Positions 1 through 7,893 of a stretch of 64,000 bases of DNA are shown in pieces; the stretch's first letter is position 1, and each line of letters opens with the position of its first letter. This stretch comes from Acidisarcina polymorpha (GTDB lineage Bacteria > Acidobacteriota > Terriglobia > Terriglobales > Acidobacteriaceae): contig NZ_CP030840.1 of the NCBI RefSeq assembly GCF_003330725.1, positions 4,898,001 to 4,962,000 on the forward strand, read 5' to 3'. Below the pieces are notes generated by a model. It searched no databases. It had not been told where the DNA came from and worked only from the letters and a program-made list of their open reading frames with translations. The translations under genes were made by a program, and so were the position numbers.

Positions 1-233
1 TGCGTCGGTTGGATCACGACAAAGCCATGCGCCGCCCAATAGTCAGTGAGGGGGCCGTAGGCGTGAAGCGACTGACCGTTGCCGTGCGAGAAAATGATGA
101 CGGACAGCGCGTCGCCCGTGATTGGTGCGGACACTCTAACGTGCAGGTCAACGCCCCTGCGCGGTGACGGCAAGACAACGGGAGCGATGGAAACGACAGC
201 GGATGGGCCGACTGCGGCGAGCGAACTGGACAT
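1..233 (-). CDS. Alpha/beta hydrolase (chlorophyllase/dienelactone-hydrolase-like), partial
   Basis: This is the N-terminal part of a minus-strand gene that runs off the left edge (77 codons visible). The start is the ATG at 233-231. The translation carries FSHGNGQSLHAYGPL, followed by YWAAHGFVVIQPT. That is the oxyanion-hole strand (HG) and the next helix/strand of alpha/beta hydrolases of the chlorophyllase/acetylxylan-esterase-like kind. The nucleophile elbow, acid and histidine lie outside the window, so activity and substrate cannot be judged. There is no obvious signal peptide. It is transcribed in the same direction as the TetR gene ending at 374 and may be its target; that is inference. 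Confidence 0.7.
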   Translation of the reverse strand, partial: MSSSLAAVGPSAVVSIAPVVLPSPRRGVDLHVRVSAPITGDALSVIIFSHGNGQSLHAYGPLTDYWAAHGFVVIQPT

Positions 234-373
234 CAGACGGGTACCTCCAAACTAGCAAGCGGATCGATGATCTATTAAAGATTAATCGGATCGTTATTCC
301 GCTCCATCTCGAACCGCGCTACAGGAACGGGAGCCGGAATAATTTCTCTTGTGTTTCAGAATGTTTGCAGCAG

Positions 374-1120
374 TCATGCGTCGTCCTTTCGGCGTTCCGG
401 TTCAGACGGGTGGGTTTCGGTGCGAGGGAAAAGGTGCTCAACCACTTTGGGCAGGTAGCGGTTGACGAAATTCTTTGCTGTTGCACCCTTGAAGAACTGC
501 ATCGCCTTCTCTTCAATCACCATGTTGGCAAGCCCGTGAAGGGCTGCAATGCCGCATAGCATCTCTGCCGAATCCTCGAAACTGCCCGGTTGCGGAACAG
601 CGTTGGAACGGTAGGCGAGGACCGCATGTCCAAGGCGGATACCTGGCTCCTTGCTGGCCTTTGAGAGCCGTGGATCACTACGATCAACCAGATCGTTGCG
701 AAACATCAGGCGGAAGTGCCCCGGGTAATCGATGGCGAATTTGATGAAGGCCAGTCCCACCGCGCGTACATCGGCAACGATGTCGTTCGAATGGCCAGCA
801 CCGTCGATATACCTTCCCGCTCGTTCGTAGGCCAGAATCGCCACCTCCGTCAGAAGTCCTTTCGCTCCGCCGAAGTGATGCGCGGGCGCCGCAGGCGACA
901 CACCGGCCCTCTGTGCGGCTGCACGTAGAGAAAAACCCTCGATGCCACCCTGCGCAATCATCTCGTCAGCAGCCTGGATGAGTGCCACGCGTAGATCGCC
1001 GTGATGGTAGCTGTCTCGTGCTTTGCAAATGATAGCAGGTTTATCTTGACGCTGTTTAGATAAGGGGTTAGTGTTGTGTAGAGTGGTCGAAGGGGTTGCC
1101 GAAGGATTGGTGCGGCTCAT
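374..1120 (-). CDS. TetR/AcrR family transcriptional regulator (WHG-type C-terminus)
   Basis: A 248-residue DNA-binding repressor of the TetR family. The tract around SYHHGDLRVALIQAA, then FSLRAAAQRAGVSPAAPAHHF, is the three-helix TetR HTH (about residues 37-85). The hydrophobic C-terminal ligand domain looks like the WHG-associated type (GLAFIKFAIDYPGHFRLMF). About 36 residues precede the usual SYHHGDLR start; the ATG at 1120-1118 is used because no closer ATG exists, so the N-terminus is uncertain. It is divergent from the SDR gene at 1177 across 56 bp, the typical layout for a repressor and its target. The ligand is unknown. Confidence 0.85.
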   Translation of the reverse strand: MSRTNPSATPSTTLHNTNPLSKQRQDKPAIICKARDSYHHGDLRVALIQAADEMIAQGGIEGFSLRAAAQRAGVSPAAPAHHFGGAKGLLTEVAILAYERAGRYIDGAGHSNDIVADVRAVGLAFIKFAIDYPGHFRLMFRNDLVDRSDPRLSKASKEPGIRLGHAVLAYRSNAVPQPGSFEDSAEMLCGIAALHGLANMVIEEKAMQFFKGATAKNFVNRYLPKVVEHLFPRTETHPSEPERRKDDA

Positions 1121-1141
1121 AACTAAACACTGTACAGATAA
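1041..1141. promoter_or_regulatory. Candidate operator repeats of the divergent TetR/SDR pair
   Basis: The motif TGTNNAGATAA occurs twice in the same orientation, at 1053-1063 (TGTTTAGATAA) and 1131-1141 (TGTACAGATAA). TTATCT at 1041-1046 and AGATAA at 1058-1063 also form an inverted repeat with an 11-base spacer. The second copy lies between the divergent genes. The first lies inside the N-terminal codons of the TetR ORF, which could mean that the true TetR start is further downstream. Binding by the neighbouring TetR is inferred only. Confidence 0.3.
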
Positions 1142-1176
1142 ACGCCGAGGAAATACATTTCCGGCTGGAGGAATGC

Positions 1177-1986
1177 ATGAGTAAGGTTTGGTTCATCACA
1201 GGAGCATCGCGCGGTTTTGGGCGTGTCTGGGCTGAGGCCGCATTGGAGCGCGGCGACAAGGTTGTCGCGACGGCTCGCAAACTGGAGAGCCTCGGGGATC
1301 TGAAGGAGCGATTTGGCGATAGCGTCCTGCCGTTAGAGCTGGATGTAACAAACGCCGTGCGTGTGCCCGTCGTGGTGCGCGAGGCCTTCGAGCACTTCGG
1401 GCGCGTCGATGTCCTGCTTAACAACGCCGGATACAGCCTGATTGCCACGACGGAGGAGGCAACTGACGAACAGATTGCAAACCTGTTCGACGCAAACTAC
1501 ACTGGCGTAGTGCGCGTTCTGCGCGCGGCTTTGCCCCTCATGCGGCAGCAGGGAGGCGGTCACATCCTCGGTGTGACAAGCAGCGTGGGTGTGGTCCCCG
1601 CACCGTTCATCGGTGTCTACTCCGCCACGAAAGCGGCTGCTGAAGCTTTGCACGAAGCTCTGGCCAAAGAGGTTGCGCAGTTCGGGATCAAGGTCACGAT
1701 GATCGAACCTGGAGCGTATGCCACGGAGTTTGGAAAGAGCGCTACGCGAGCGAACACGCTGGAGGTCTATGACACTCTCCGCAAGGACTTCATCGGCACC
1801 CTGATGAAGTTAGAGCGCGGCAATCCCAAAGCTACGGGAGAGGCCATCCTGAAAGTTGTGGATGCGCCGGAACCGCCGCTGCGCCTCATCCTTGGAAGCA
1901 CTGCGCTTCCAGAGATACGTTCGACGTATGCTGACCGACTCGCCACCTGGGATGCATGGAAGGCTGTTTCGGACTCCGCACAGTAA
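1177..1986 (+). CDS. Short-chain dehydrogenase/reductase (classical SDR)
   Basis: A 269-residue cytoplasmic NAD(P)-dependent oxidoreductase with a complete classical SDR signature. The cofactor loop TGASRGFG is at residues 8-15, NNAG at 82-85, the catalytic serine in TSSVG near 135, and YSATK (Tyr148, Lys152) follows. The sequence after YSATK (MIEPGAYATEF) is the usual PG segment. A GGAGG-like site (ctggagga) lies before the ATG. It is divergent from the TetR gene ending at 1120 and probably controlled by it. The substrate cannot be read from the sequence. About 280 bp after the stop (to 2265) contain no gene I can support. Confidence 0.9.
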   Translation: MSKVWFITGASRGFGRVWAEAALERGDKVVATARKLESLGDLKERFGDSVLPLELDVTNAVRVPVVVREAFEHFGRVDVLLNNAGYSLIATTEEATDEQIANLFDANYTGVVRVLRAALPLMRQQGGGHILGVTSSVGVVPAPFIGVYSATKAAAEALHEALAKEVAQFGIKVTMIEPGAYATEFGKSATRANTLEVYDTLRKDFIGTLMKLERGNPKATGEAILKVVDAPEPPLRLILGSTALPEIRSTYADRLATWDAWKAVSDSAQ

Positions 1987-2265
1987 GGATCGACGCCTCT
2001 CGGCATCTCTCCCCTGGGAGCACGGGCAGCAATGCCGTGCTCCCGAACCAGCGCTGGAGTGTGACTCCCTTGAAGTCGCATTGTGTTGAGTGAATGACCG
2101 GGTGTCGAGGCGTACAGGTGTGAACGGGGCCAATTTCCGAGACCAGCGTTTCTCGTTATCTAGCCTGAACAAGGAGCATAAAGCCCCGTCACTACGAGTA
2201 CGGTACGGGAAATCCTGGAGGTCGGCGGCCCTCAAGTGCGGAACATGAAGGCCGCCATCGCTGCA

Positions 2266-3237
2266 TCATAGTGTGGATGAGGCTTGGTCCGGCAGAAGTA
2301 CAAGCTTGCCGTGAGCTCGCCCGCTGAGGCTTTCTTCGACCGCTTCGCGCCAATCATCCAGGCTGAAGGTGCGAGTAACCGGGATTGTGAAACGTCCTTC
2401 GGCCGCAAGACGTGCGTAGTGACCGAGGACGTCATACCGAACGACCAGGTCGGGTTCGCTTCCTGACGTCCGCACCCCGAAATCTTTAGCGTCTGGATCG
2501 CCTATGCTCATCACCCGTTGTGGATCTCCCCCGACGAGCCTGATGAGATCGGGCAGCGCGCCCGAGGCCATCGCGGTTTGTAGAACCATGTCGATGGGGG
2601 CTCCAGCGGCAAGCTCGCGAACACGATCCACCATGCCAGCGCGGTACGATGTCACCTTCGCGCCGAGGTCCCGCAAACGGCTTGCAAAGGTATCGCCGGC
2701 GGTTGCGATTACCTGTGCGCCTCGCAGGATCGCGATCTGGACGGCCGCGAAACCTACCATCGTTCCTCCGCCGTTGATCAGGATGGTCTGATCCCTCTTC
2801 AGCCCGAGAAGATCGAGCGTGCGGGTCGCAGTCTCAATAGCCATAGGCAAAGCGGCGGCCGCGATCAAGCTGAGGCCATCAGGTACCGGCTCCCAGACCG
2901 CAAGGATCGCAAAGTTTGCTGCACCGGCGCTTGGCTGACTCATGAAGTCTGGCACGCCGAAGACTAGGTCGCCCACACTGACGTTCGACACGCCGTCGCC
3001 TAACGCATCAACTGCCCCTGACACATCCAGGCCGATGCCGCGTGGGAGCGAACTTGCCATGAAGCCCTGACACAGGGCCCAATCTGCAGGGTTGAGTCCG
3101 CAGGCGTGAACTCGCACGCGAATCTGACCGGCGCCTGGGCTGGGAATAGTAGAGTCTTCCAGTTGCAGTACCTCCAACGGTGCTCCGTAGCTATGCAGGC
3201 GAAGTGCTTTCATCGTGCGGGCATCTAGATTTGACAT
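2266..3237 (-). CDS. NADP-dependent zinc-free alcohol dehydrogenase / quinone oxidoreductase (MDR)
   Basis: A 323-residue medium-chain reductase of the quinone-oxidoreductase group. MKALRLHSYGAPLEVLQLED opens the GroES-like domain, HACGLNPADW is the site where zinc ADHs have a zinc Cys, and INGGGTMVGFAAVQIA is the nucleotide-binding Gly-rich loop. No structural-zinc Cys cluster is present, so it is the zinc-independent type. I start at the ATG 3237-3235, which has AGGAGAAAC just upstream; an in-frame ATG five codons earlier overlaps that ribosome site. It is divergent from the TetR gene at 3398 across a shared control region with two matching operators, so it is very likely that regulator's target. 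It probably detoxifies quinones or enones. Confidence 0.88.
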   Translation of the reverse strand: MSNLDARTMKALRLHSYGAPLEVLQLEDSTIPSPGAGQIRVRVHACGLNPADWALCQGFMASSLPRGIGLDVSGAVDALGDGVSNVSVGDLVFGVPDFMSQPSAGAANFAILAVWEPVPDGLSLIAAAALPMAIETATRTLDLLGLKRDQTILINGGGTMVGFAAVQIAILRGAQVIATAGDTFASRLRDLGAKVTSYRAGMVDRVRELAAGAPIDMVLQTAMASGALPDLIRLVGGDPQRVMSIGDPDAKDFGVRTSGSEPDLVVRYDVLGHYARLAAEGRFTIPVTRTFSLDDWREAVEESLSGRAHGKLVLLPDQASSTL

Positions 3238-3321
3238 GATGTTTCTCCTCATTTTGGGCTGTCACGCAGCTGTTTGGGGTTGTTGAGAACAGGTGCAGGC
3301 TGCTGGACGTCAGGTAGAATC

Positions 3322-3334
3322 GTCAGTGACTGAC
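3322..3334. promoter_or_regulatory. TetR operator box 1 over the -35 of the tetR promoter
   Basis: GTCAGTGACTGAC is a perfect inverted repeat (GTCAGT/ACTGAC around one base). It overlaps CTGACA at 3330-3335, a candidate -35 for the + strand TetR gene, with GATAGT at 3354-3359 as -10 (18-bp spacer). It is the reverse complement of box 2 at 3369-3381, and the two centres are 47 bp apart. Confidence 0.7.
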
Positions 3335-3368
3335 AACGATTCACTTGCTGATTGATAGTACACGTATC

Positions 3369-3381
3369 GTCAGTCACTGAC
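3369..3381. promoter_or_regulatory. TetR operator box 2 over the -35 of the oxidoreductase promoter
   Basis: GTCAGTCACTGAC is the same inverted repeat as box 1 read from the other strand. On the minus strand TTGTCA (3383-3378) and TACTAT (3360-3355) make a -35/-10 pair with a 17-bp spacer leading to the oxidoreductase at 3237. A repressor on boxes 1 and 2 would therefore cover both divergent promoters. The binding protein is inferred to be the adjacent TetR. Confidence 0.7.
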
Positions 3382-3397
3382 AATAAAGGAGCCCGCC

Positions 3398-4024
3398 ATG
3401 CCGAGAAACAGCAGTGAAGTGCGTCGGCGTCTCCAACTGGCGGCTTTGGAACTGTTCCAGGAAGCTGGATATGAGGCAACTACGGCTGCACAGATCGCTG
3501 GGAGGGCCGGTGTTACGGAACGCACGTTCTTCCGTCACTTCTCCGACAAGCGAGAAGTGCTCTTTGATGGGGAGGCTTTGCTGAGCGAGGCTCTAACTAG
3601 GACGATCCGGAGCACGGCGCCTGAACTTGGCCCGTGGGATACGTTGTTTCACGCTTTCCAATCCGTGGAGCAGTTATTCATCGACAACCGCGCCTTTTCA
3701 GAGCCCCGCCTGCGTGTCATTGCCGCTAGTCCAGCACTTCAGGAGCGCGCGCACGCGAAAGAAAGATCTTTGACTCTAGCCCTTGCATCGGCATTGCTTG
3801 AGCGTGGCGTTGACAACTCGCTCGCAGTTTTGGCGGCACAGATGGGAATGGCGGCACTCGCTCATGCCTTTATGTCCTGGATTGCTGGCTCAGGCTCTTT
3901 ACACCAACATCTCGTGCTTGCCTTTGACCAAGTACGCGATCTATCTTCATCAGGTTTACAAGGGGCTCAAAGTGCGCCAGCAGCGACCAAGTCCCGGAAG
4001 CGGCGTGAGGCATCGTGCGACTAG
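3398..4024 (+). CDS. TetR/AcrR family transcriptional regulator
   Basis: A 208-residue TetR-type repressor. RRRLQLAALELFQEAGYEAT, then TAAQIAGRAGVTERTFFRHF, is the HTH (about residues 8-55) and is close to the family consensus, including the recognition helix ending in FFRHF. The C-terminal domain is all-helical and not recognisable by ligand. The start is well set by AAAGGAG seven bases before the ATG. Two mirror-image palindromes in the 160-bp divergent region with the quinone oxidoreductase gene point to autoregulation plus control of that gene. The tail after about residue 190 is basic and looks disordered. Confidence 0.92.
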   Translation: MPRNSSEVRRRLQLAALELFQEAGYEATTAAQIAGRAGVTERTFFRHFSDKREVLFDGEALLSEALTRTIRSTAPELGPWDTLFHAFQSVEQLFIDNRAFSEPRLRVIAASPALQERAHAKERSLTLALASALLERGVDNSLAVLAAQMGMAALAHAFMSWIAGSGSLHQHLVLAFDQVRDLSSSGLQGAQSAPAATKSRKRREASCD

Positions 4025-4137
4025 CGGTATCCGCTTCGTCTCACCTCCGCGTTATGCGAAGAGTCCTGCAAAGTCGGCTTCTTGTCACCAACCATTGACT
4101 GACGAGAAGCGCGTTTTCCGGGAGTAGTGTCACCAAA

Positions 4138-4168
4138 GCCCAATTTCCAACTCTATTGGAAACTGGGC
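4138..4168. terminator. Bidirectional stem-loop terminator between convergent genes
   Basis: GCCCAATTTCCAA and TTGGAAACTGGGC form a 13-bp stem with one mismatch and a five-base loop. It lies between the convergent TetR (ends 4024) and DinB (ends 4206) genes, where a shared terminator is expected. The flanking T/A tract is short, so strength is uncertain. Confidence 0.6.
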
Positions 4169-4205
4169 AAACTTTGTAGAGAGCGAATACCTGACTTCTC
4201 GAGCT

Positions 4206-4766
4206 TTACTGCTTGGGCCGTGACTCCGGCGGCACAAGACCTGCAAGGCGGTAGTACACAACGAGCTGACCATAGTGTTCACCGCTATGCTCGATGATGC
4301 CGTAGGCAATGTCGATAACGCGCGATTTCTGCCCAGGCATATAGACAACTTCCGTCGACATGCCTTTCTCGCCTTGCGCCTGAATCGCGGTTGCGCCGTC
4401 GGCGAAGGATTTCTTGACGAAGGCAACGATATCGGCCTTGGACTTGTATTGCGCGCGCTTCGGACTTCCTTGATCCGCGAGAGGCTTTCCTGTCAGAGAA
4501 TCCGTGAAGTAGTAGCATGAGCCCGCCGCGTGCAACAACTGCTCGGCGAAACTCCGTTCCGCAGGTGTCGGCTTGAAGTCATATTTGTCCTCGGGAAAAT
4601 CTTCGGCCAGCGCGGTAAGCTTGCGGCCAATCTCATTCCAGGAATCGAGCACGACCTTTACCTCCAGTTCGGCAGGTTTGGCTGCGTCTTTTCTCGACGC
4701 GTCCTGAGCGTGGGCGGCAAATGCGAATGCCATCAGGACTAAAGCGAGAAACGGTAGTTTTTTCAT
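4206..4766 (-). CDS. Exported DinB family protein
   Basis: A 186-residue protein with a signal peptide (MKKLPFLALVLMAFAFAAHA, cleavage after AHA) followed by a DinB-type four-helix bundle. The bundle shows the spaced histidines expected for a metal site: FAEQLLHAAG near residue 78 and EHSGEHYGQLVVYYR near residues 160-175. DinB/YfiT proteins are metal-binding and often thiol- or stress-linked; the role here is unknown. A strong GGGAGG site precedes the ATG. Secreted DinB proteins occur widely in Acidobacteria. It stands alone, convergent with the TetR gene on its left. Confidence 0.85.
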   Translation of the reverse strand: MKKLPFLALVLMAFAFAAHAQDASRKDAAKPAELEVKVVLDSWNEIGRKLTALAEDFPEDKYDFKPTPAERSFAEQLLHAAGSCYYFTDSLTGKPLADQGSPKRAQYKSKADIVAFVKKSFADGATAIQAQGEKGMSTEVVYMPGQKSRVIDIAYGIIEHSGEHYGQLVVYYRLAGLVPPESRPKQ

Positions 4767-5133
4767 CTTTTCCTCCCCATTTGCGTTCCGCTCATCATAG
4801 CGTTCCGGCTCTCCAGTCGATCACTCTTTCACGTTCCACTGGGCCATTTTCTCCCAAACCCCTGCCGCTTACCCGGTGTGGGAGGCTCCCGCGAAGTCGG
4901 CTTCTCGTCAGCAATGACGGAGCGGCGAAATTCCCCCCGATTCCCCGGCTTCATCGTCTCCGAAATCCGGTAAAAGTGGGAAAGGTGGTATGTTGAACCG
5001 AGTAGAGGGCGTTGGTCTTCAACCCGTTTTCAACCCGGAATACTAAATCGCTCAACGTACTTTCAACTACTTAGGACTCTTTACAGCTACCGGTCACGCC
5101 GCCTAACTCGTTGATAATACGTTAGTTGGTAAA

Positions 5134-5178
5134 CTCATAACCCAAAGGTCGCTGGTTCAAATCCAGCCCCCGCAACCA
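5134..5178 (+). other. Putative attachment site: 3' fragment of a CAT-anticodon tRNA gene
   Basis: The 45 bases from CTCATAA to GCAACCA read as the 3' half of a tRNA: anticodon loop with CAT, variable loop, T-arm GCTGG-TTCAAAT-CCAGC (5156-5167), acceptor strand CCCCGCA, discriminator A and CCA. The matching 5' acceptor strand (TGCGGGG) and D-arm are not present upstream, so it is not a working tRNA; only a weak D-loop-like AGTTGGTAA lies just before it. A fragment starting in the anticodon loop beside a tyrosine integrase is the classic att scar. I see no second copy in the window. The remainder of 4767-5252 shows no gene. Confidence 0.7.
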
Positions 5179-5252
5179 ATCCTTTCAACAACTTACAAGG
5201 ATTGAGCCCTTCGGACAAACTCCCAAAAACTCCCAATAAGAAAAATCAGGCT

Positions 5253-6392
5253 TCAGGCGCTCATCCTGGCAGGGGTGAGTACCATCTGTACGACCTTCCC
5301 ATTGGCCTCCCTTTTGGAAGCCGGCATGGCCTGTCCGTAGACGTTCATGGTCGTCTGGATCGAGGCATGTCGCATCAACTCTTGCTGCACCTTCATCGGA
5401 GCTCCGGTCTCGTCCAGCCACGAACGGTACGTGTGGCGGAACGTATGCCAGCCGAGCGCGCCCAGTCCCAACTTGTTCCCGAGCGGGCGGAGATGCCGCT
5501 TCTGGATCTCGGTGGGGTAGAAGGGCCGGCTGGTCATAGGATTTGCAAAGACCCAACCCTCTTCGGTCGGATAAGCCTTCGCACTCCAGGCCAGCATGAC
5601 TGCGATGAGCGATTCATGCAGTGGTACATAGTCGTGGGAGTATTCGGTCTTCACGTCGTCGACCCGCCCGTTCACGATGCTGCGCTGAACGAGCAGTTGC
5701 CGCCGCTCGAAGTCGAAGTCGTCCCACTTCAAGCCCGCAATCTCGCTCACGCGCAGACCGAGGCACTGGGCAATGATGACCATCGTCTTGTAGGGCTCTT
5801 TGAGCGTCTGCAGGACGGCTTGGAACGATTCCACAGTGAGGATCATGGGACGCTGGCGGCGACGTGTGCAGTTCTTGACGCGCACCAGAGCGATGGGATT
5901 GCGCTGCTCGTTGAAGAGTTCCCAGCGAGCGGCACACTGATACATCAGGTGCATCAAGCTGCGAATGTGGGCCTTCGATTTGGGAGCCATATCGAGGTTC
6001 TTCAACCAATCTTCGACCGCCATCGGCCGAATCTTTGCAAGCAGATAATCCCCCCAACGTGGTTTCAGATGCCGTTCGATGTTGCTCCTATACGACTTGC
6101 CAGTGGAGTAGCGTTCCGGCAACTCCTCTTGAATGTATCGGTCGCACACACCGCCGAACGTCACCACGGCCATCCTCTGTTGTGGGGTTTCTGAGTTGAG
6201 TTTAAGGAGAAGGGCCTCAACCGCCTTCCGGGCTTGCGCTTCGGTCTTGTACTTGTCCACCGAACCGATGGTGCAGGTCTTGCGTGTCCTGTCCCCATCC
6301 GAGGTTGACTCGTAGTACCGAAACTCCCAGGCGTCCGATCCCTTCGCCCGCTTCTTTGTGACGAGACTGCCAAACTGATAACAAGCGCGCAT
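5253..6392 (-). CDS. Tyrosine recombinase / phage-type integrase
   Basis: A site-specific recombinase of about 379 residues. It has an N-terminal SAM-like core-binding domain (YIQEELPERYSTGKSY) and a C-terminal catalytic domain with the full set of residues: Arg in CLGLRVSEIAGLKW, HTFRHTY (His and Arg), RHASIQTTMNVY with the second His and the nucleophile Tyr. It looks active. The ATG at 6392 is preferred: a GAAGGG site lies nine bases upstream, and MRACYQFGSL fits the usual N-terminus; a GTG at 6419 would add nine residues. Its 3' end is 75 bp from the tRNA fragment at 5134-5178, so it probably catalysed integration there. The partner is the AlpA-like gene at 6496. Confidence 0.9.
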   Translation of the reverse strand: MRACYQFGSLVTKKRAKGSDAWEFRYYESTSDGDRTRKTCTIGSVDKYKTEAQARKAVEALLLKLNSETPQQRMAVVTFGGVCDRYIQEELPERYSTGKSYRSNIERHLKPRWGDYLLAKIRPMAVEDWLKNLDMAPKSKAHIRSLMHLMYQCAARWELFNEQRNPIALVRVKNCTRRRQRPMILTVESFQAVLQTLKEPYKTMVIIAQCLGLRVSEIAGLKWDDFDFERRQLLVQRSIVNGRVDDVKTEYSHDYVPLHESLIAVMLAWSAKAYPTEEGWVFANPMTSRPFYPTEIQKRHLRPLGNKLGLGALGWHTFRHTYRSWLDETGAPMKVQQELMRHASIQTTMNVYGQAMPASKREANGKVVQMVLTPARMSA

Positions 6393-6495
6393 CTCAGGTT
6401 TCCCTTCGACCCGCAGCACTTCTAGCTACTCTGAGGATAGCTGATGCGGAGGGCTGATTTGTCGAAATAAGCGGTGGAAAGCCGCGGTGCACGGC

Positions 6496-6726
6496 TCACG
6501 CGGAGAGGCGGTTATCGATCCAGTTAGAGAGGCTTGATGGCCGGAACCGCCAGAGCTTTCCGACTTGAACGCCTGCAATCTGCCCTCGCTGCGCCATGCG
6601 TTGCAAGGTACGCGGGTGTACTCCCAGGACAGCTGCGGCTTCGTGGCTGTCCAGTAAAAGTTCCACTTCTTTGCCAGCAATGACGCTCACCGGCACTGCT
6701 CGACTGACGGGTTTCTTGTCGGTCAT
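6496..6726 (-). CDS. AlpA/excisionase-like helix-turn-helix protein
   Basis: A 76-residue MerR-like winged-helix protein. DSHEAAAVLGVHPRTLQRMA, followed by GQIAGVQVGKLWRFRPSSL, is the HTH_17/excisionase fold: helix-turn-helix, then a beta-hairpin with the Gly-x-x-x-Arg-Phe pattern. It lies 100 bp upstream of the integrase on the same strand, so it may direct excision or regulate the integrase. No other phage or plasmid genes follow on either side, so the element has either been reduced to this pair or extends in a way I cannot recognise. Confidence 0.8.
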   Translation of the reverse strand: MTDKKPVSRAVPVSVIAGKEVELLLDSHEAAAVLGVHPRTLQRMAQRGQIAGVQVGKLWRFRPSSLSNWIDNRLSA

Positions 6727-6800
6727 CTCGGGGCTCCTGACTTCGCCCTTAGAATCCGTGACCGACTTGATTGCTGTCCAATAACAATCCGGGAGCCTAT

Positions 6801-6817
6801 TATTCCGTGACGGAATA
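6801..6817. promoter_or_regulatory. Perfect 17-bp palindrome between the AlpA-like and LysR genes
   Basis: TATTCCGT-G-ACGGAATA is a perfect inverted repeat in the divergent region between the AlpA-like gene (starts 6726) and the LysR gene (starts 6958). It could be an operator for either regulator. Its A+T-rich ends and central G are typical of a dimer-binding site. Confidence 0.45.
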
Positions 6818-6957
6818 CACCGGGCTCATTGCCTCACCAGGCTCGGTTGCCAACCGTTAACGAAAAGGTTCTTAATACACCAGAGACGGATTCGGGTGCA
6901 AGCCCGTTTGACCCGATGACCGGCGCTTCTCAGAGCTTTCGCATGAGGTCCTGGGCC

Positions 6958-7893
6958 ATGAGTCAAATCGAAATCCATCATCTCAGAGGCGCTGTAGCCA
7001 TAGCCGACGAACTCAGCTTTTCGCGTGCAGCATCTCGTTTGAAAATTACACAACCGGCTCTAACGAAGCAGATTCAAGTCCTGGAATCAATCCTCGGCAC
7101 GATCTTGTTCTTGAGGAGCAATCAGAGGGTCGAGATCACAGACCCCGGTAAGATTTTTGTGGAGAACGCTCGGACAAGCCTCCTCAGTTTGGATCGTGCG
7201 GTCTTCCTTACTCGGGCCGCGGCTAAGGGTGCCGAAAGCGTGCTTAATTTCGGCAGTTCGCCGTACGTTGATCCTTTCCTGATCGCGACCATGCTTTCTC
7301 TGCGTCTTCCGTTGTTTTCCACCTTTCACGTTCACGCATATAGCAATCTGTCGCCTCAACTGACAATGCAAGTCATGACAGGCGAATTGGATATCGCCCT
7401 TGTTGCGGCCGGCGTTCCCAATCGTCAGCTTAATTCGCTTGAGGTGTCCAATCAACCTCTCTACACTTTGTTCGGTAGGGACGAACCTGCCGCCAAGAAG
7501 CAAGCTGTCAGCTTGGCTGACTTCGACGATCGGGTATGGGTTCTCTTCGGCAGACATGTACACCCGGTGCTCTATGAGGAGATTCTTTCGCAAAGCTTTC
7601 TATTGGGAATAAGGCCCCGTGACATCCAACACGTCACCTCTGCGGAAGAGGCTGCGCGTTTTGTCACACAGGACCGCGGTATCGCATTCCTTACTCGGAC
7701 CGGTGCTTGGCGTGTGGCGCATCACGGTCTAACCATGCGACCCATGACCGACCAAGAGCTCCGCGTCCGCACGACGCTCATAACGCGGGGTGATAACAAC
7801 AGCCGCCTGCTGAGTGATTTCGTGAGGTCGGCGATGAAAAAATTAAAGTCCAATGGGATTGCTCGCCAGAGAGAACTCCCGCTTACTGGCTAG
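6958..7893 (+). CDS. LysR family transcriptional regulator
   Basis: A 311-residue LysR-type regulator. The N-terminal winged helix (residues 1-60) shows LRGAVAIADELSFSRAASRL, then TQPALTKQIQVLE, which is the family consensus. A periplasmic-binding-like effector domain follows (TGELDIALVA, FVTQDRGIAFLT). I start at ATG 6958, which gives the standard MSQIEIHHLR opening with GAGG nine bases upstream; the reading frame is open further back to 6829, but that part does not look like protein. The target is not adjacent in the usual divergent manner; the nearest divergent gene is the AlpA-like one. The stop codon shares CTAG with the convergent zinc-ribbon gene. Confidence 0.88.
   Translation: MSQIEIHHLRGAVAIADELSFSRAASRLKITQPALTKQIQVLESILGTILFLRSNQRVEITDPGKIFVENARTSLLSLDRAVFLTRAAAKGAESVLNFGSSPYVDPFLIATMLSLRLPLFSTFHVHAYSNLSPQLTMQVMTGELDIALVAAGVPNRQLNSLEVSNQPLYTLFGRDEPAAKKQAVSLADFDDRVWVLFGRHVHPVLYEEILSQSFLLGIRPRDIQHVTSAEEAARFVTQDRGIAFLTRTGAWRVAHHGLTMRPMTDQELRVRTTLITRGDNNSRLLSDFVRSAMKKLKSNGIARQRELPLTG

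Noticed and set aside
2238-3252. Longer start of the quinone oxidoreductase at 3252
   Set aside because: The earlier ATG lies inside the ribosome-binding site of the better placed ATG at 3237.
5100-5178. A complete tRNA gene
   Set aside because: Only the anticodon loop to CCA end is recognisable; the 5' acceptor strand and D-stem are missing.
5202-6194. 330-codon + strand frame opposite the integrase
   Set aside because: Shadow of a complete integrase with all catalytic residues on the minus strand.
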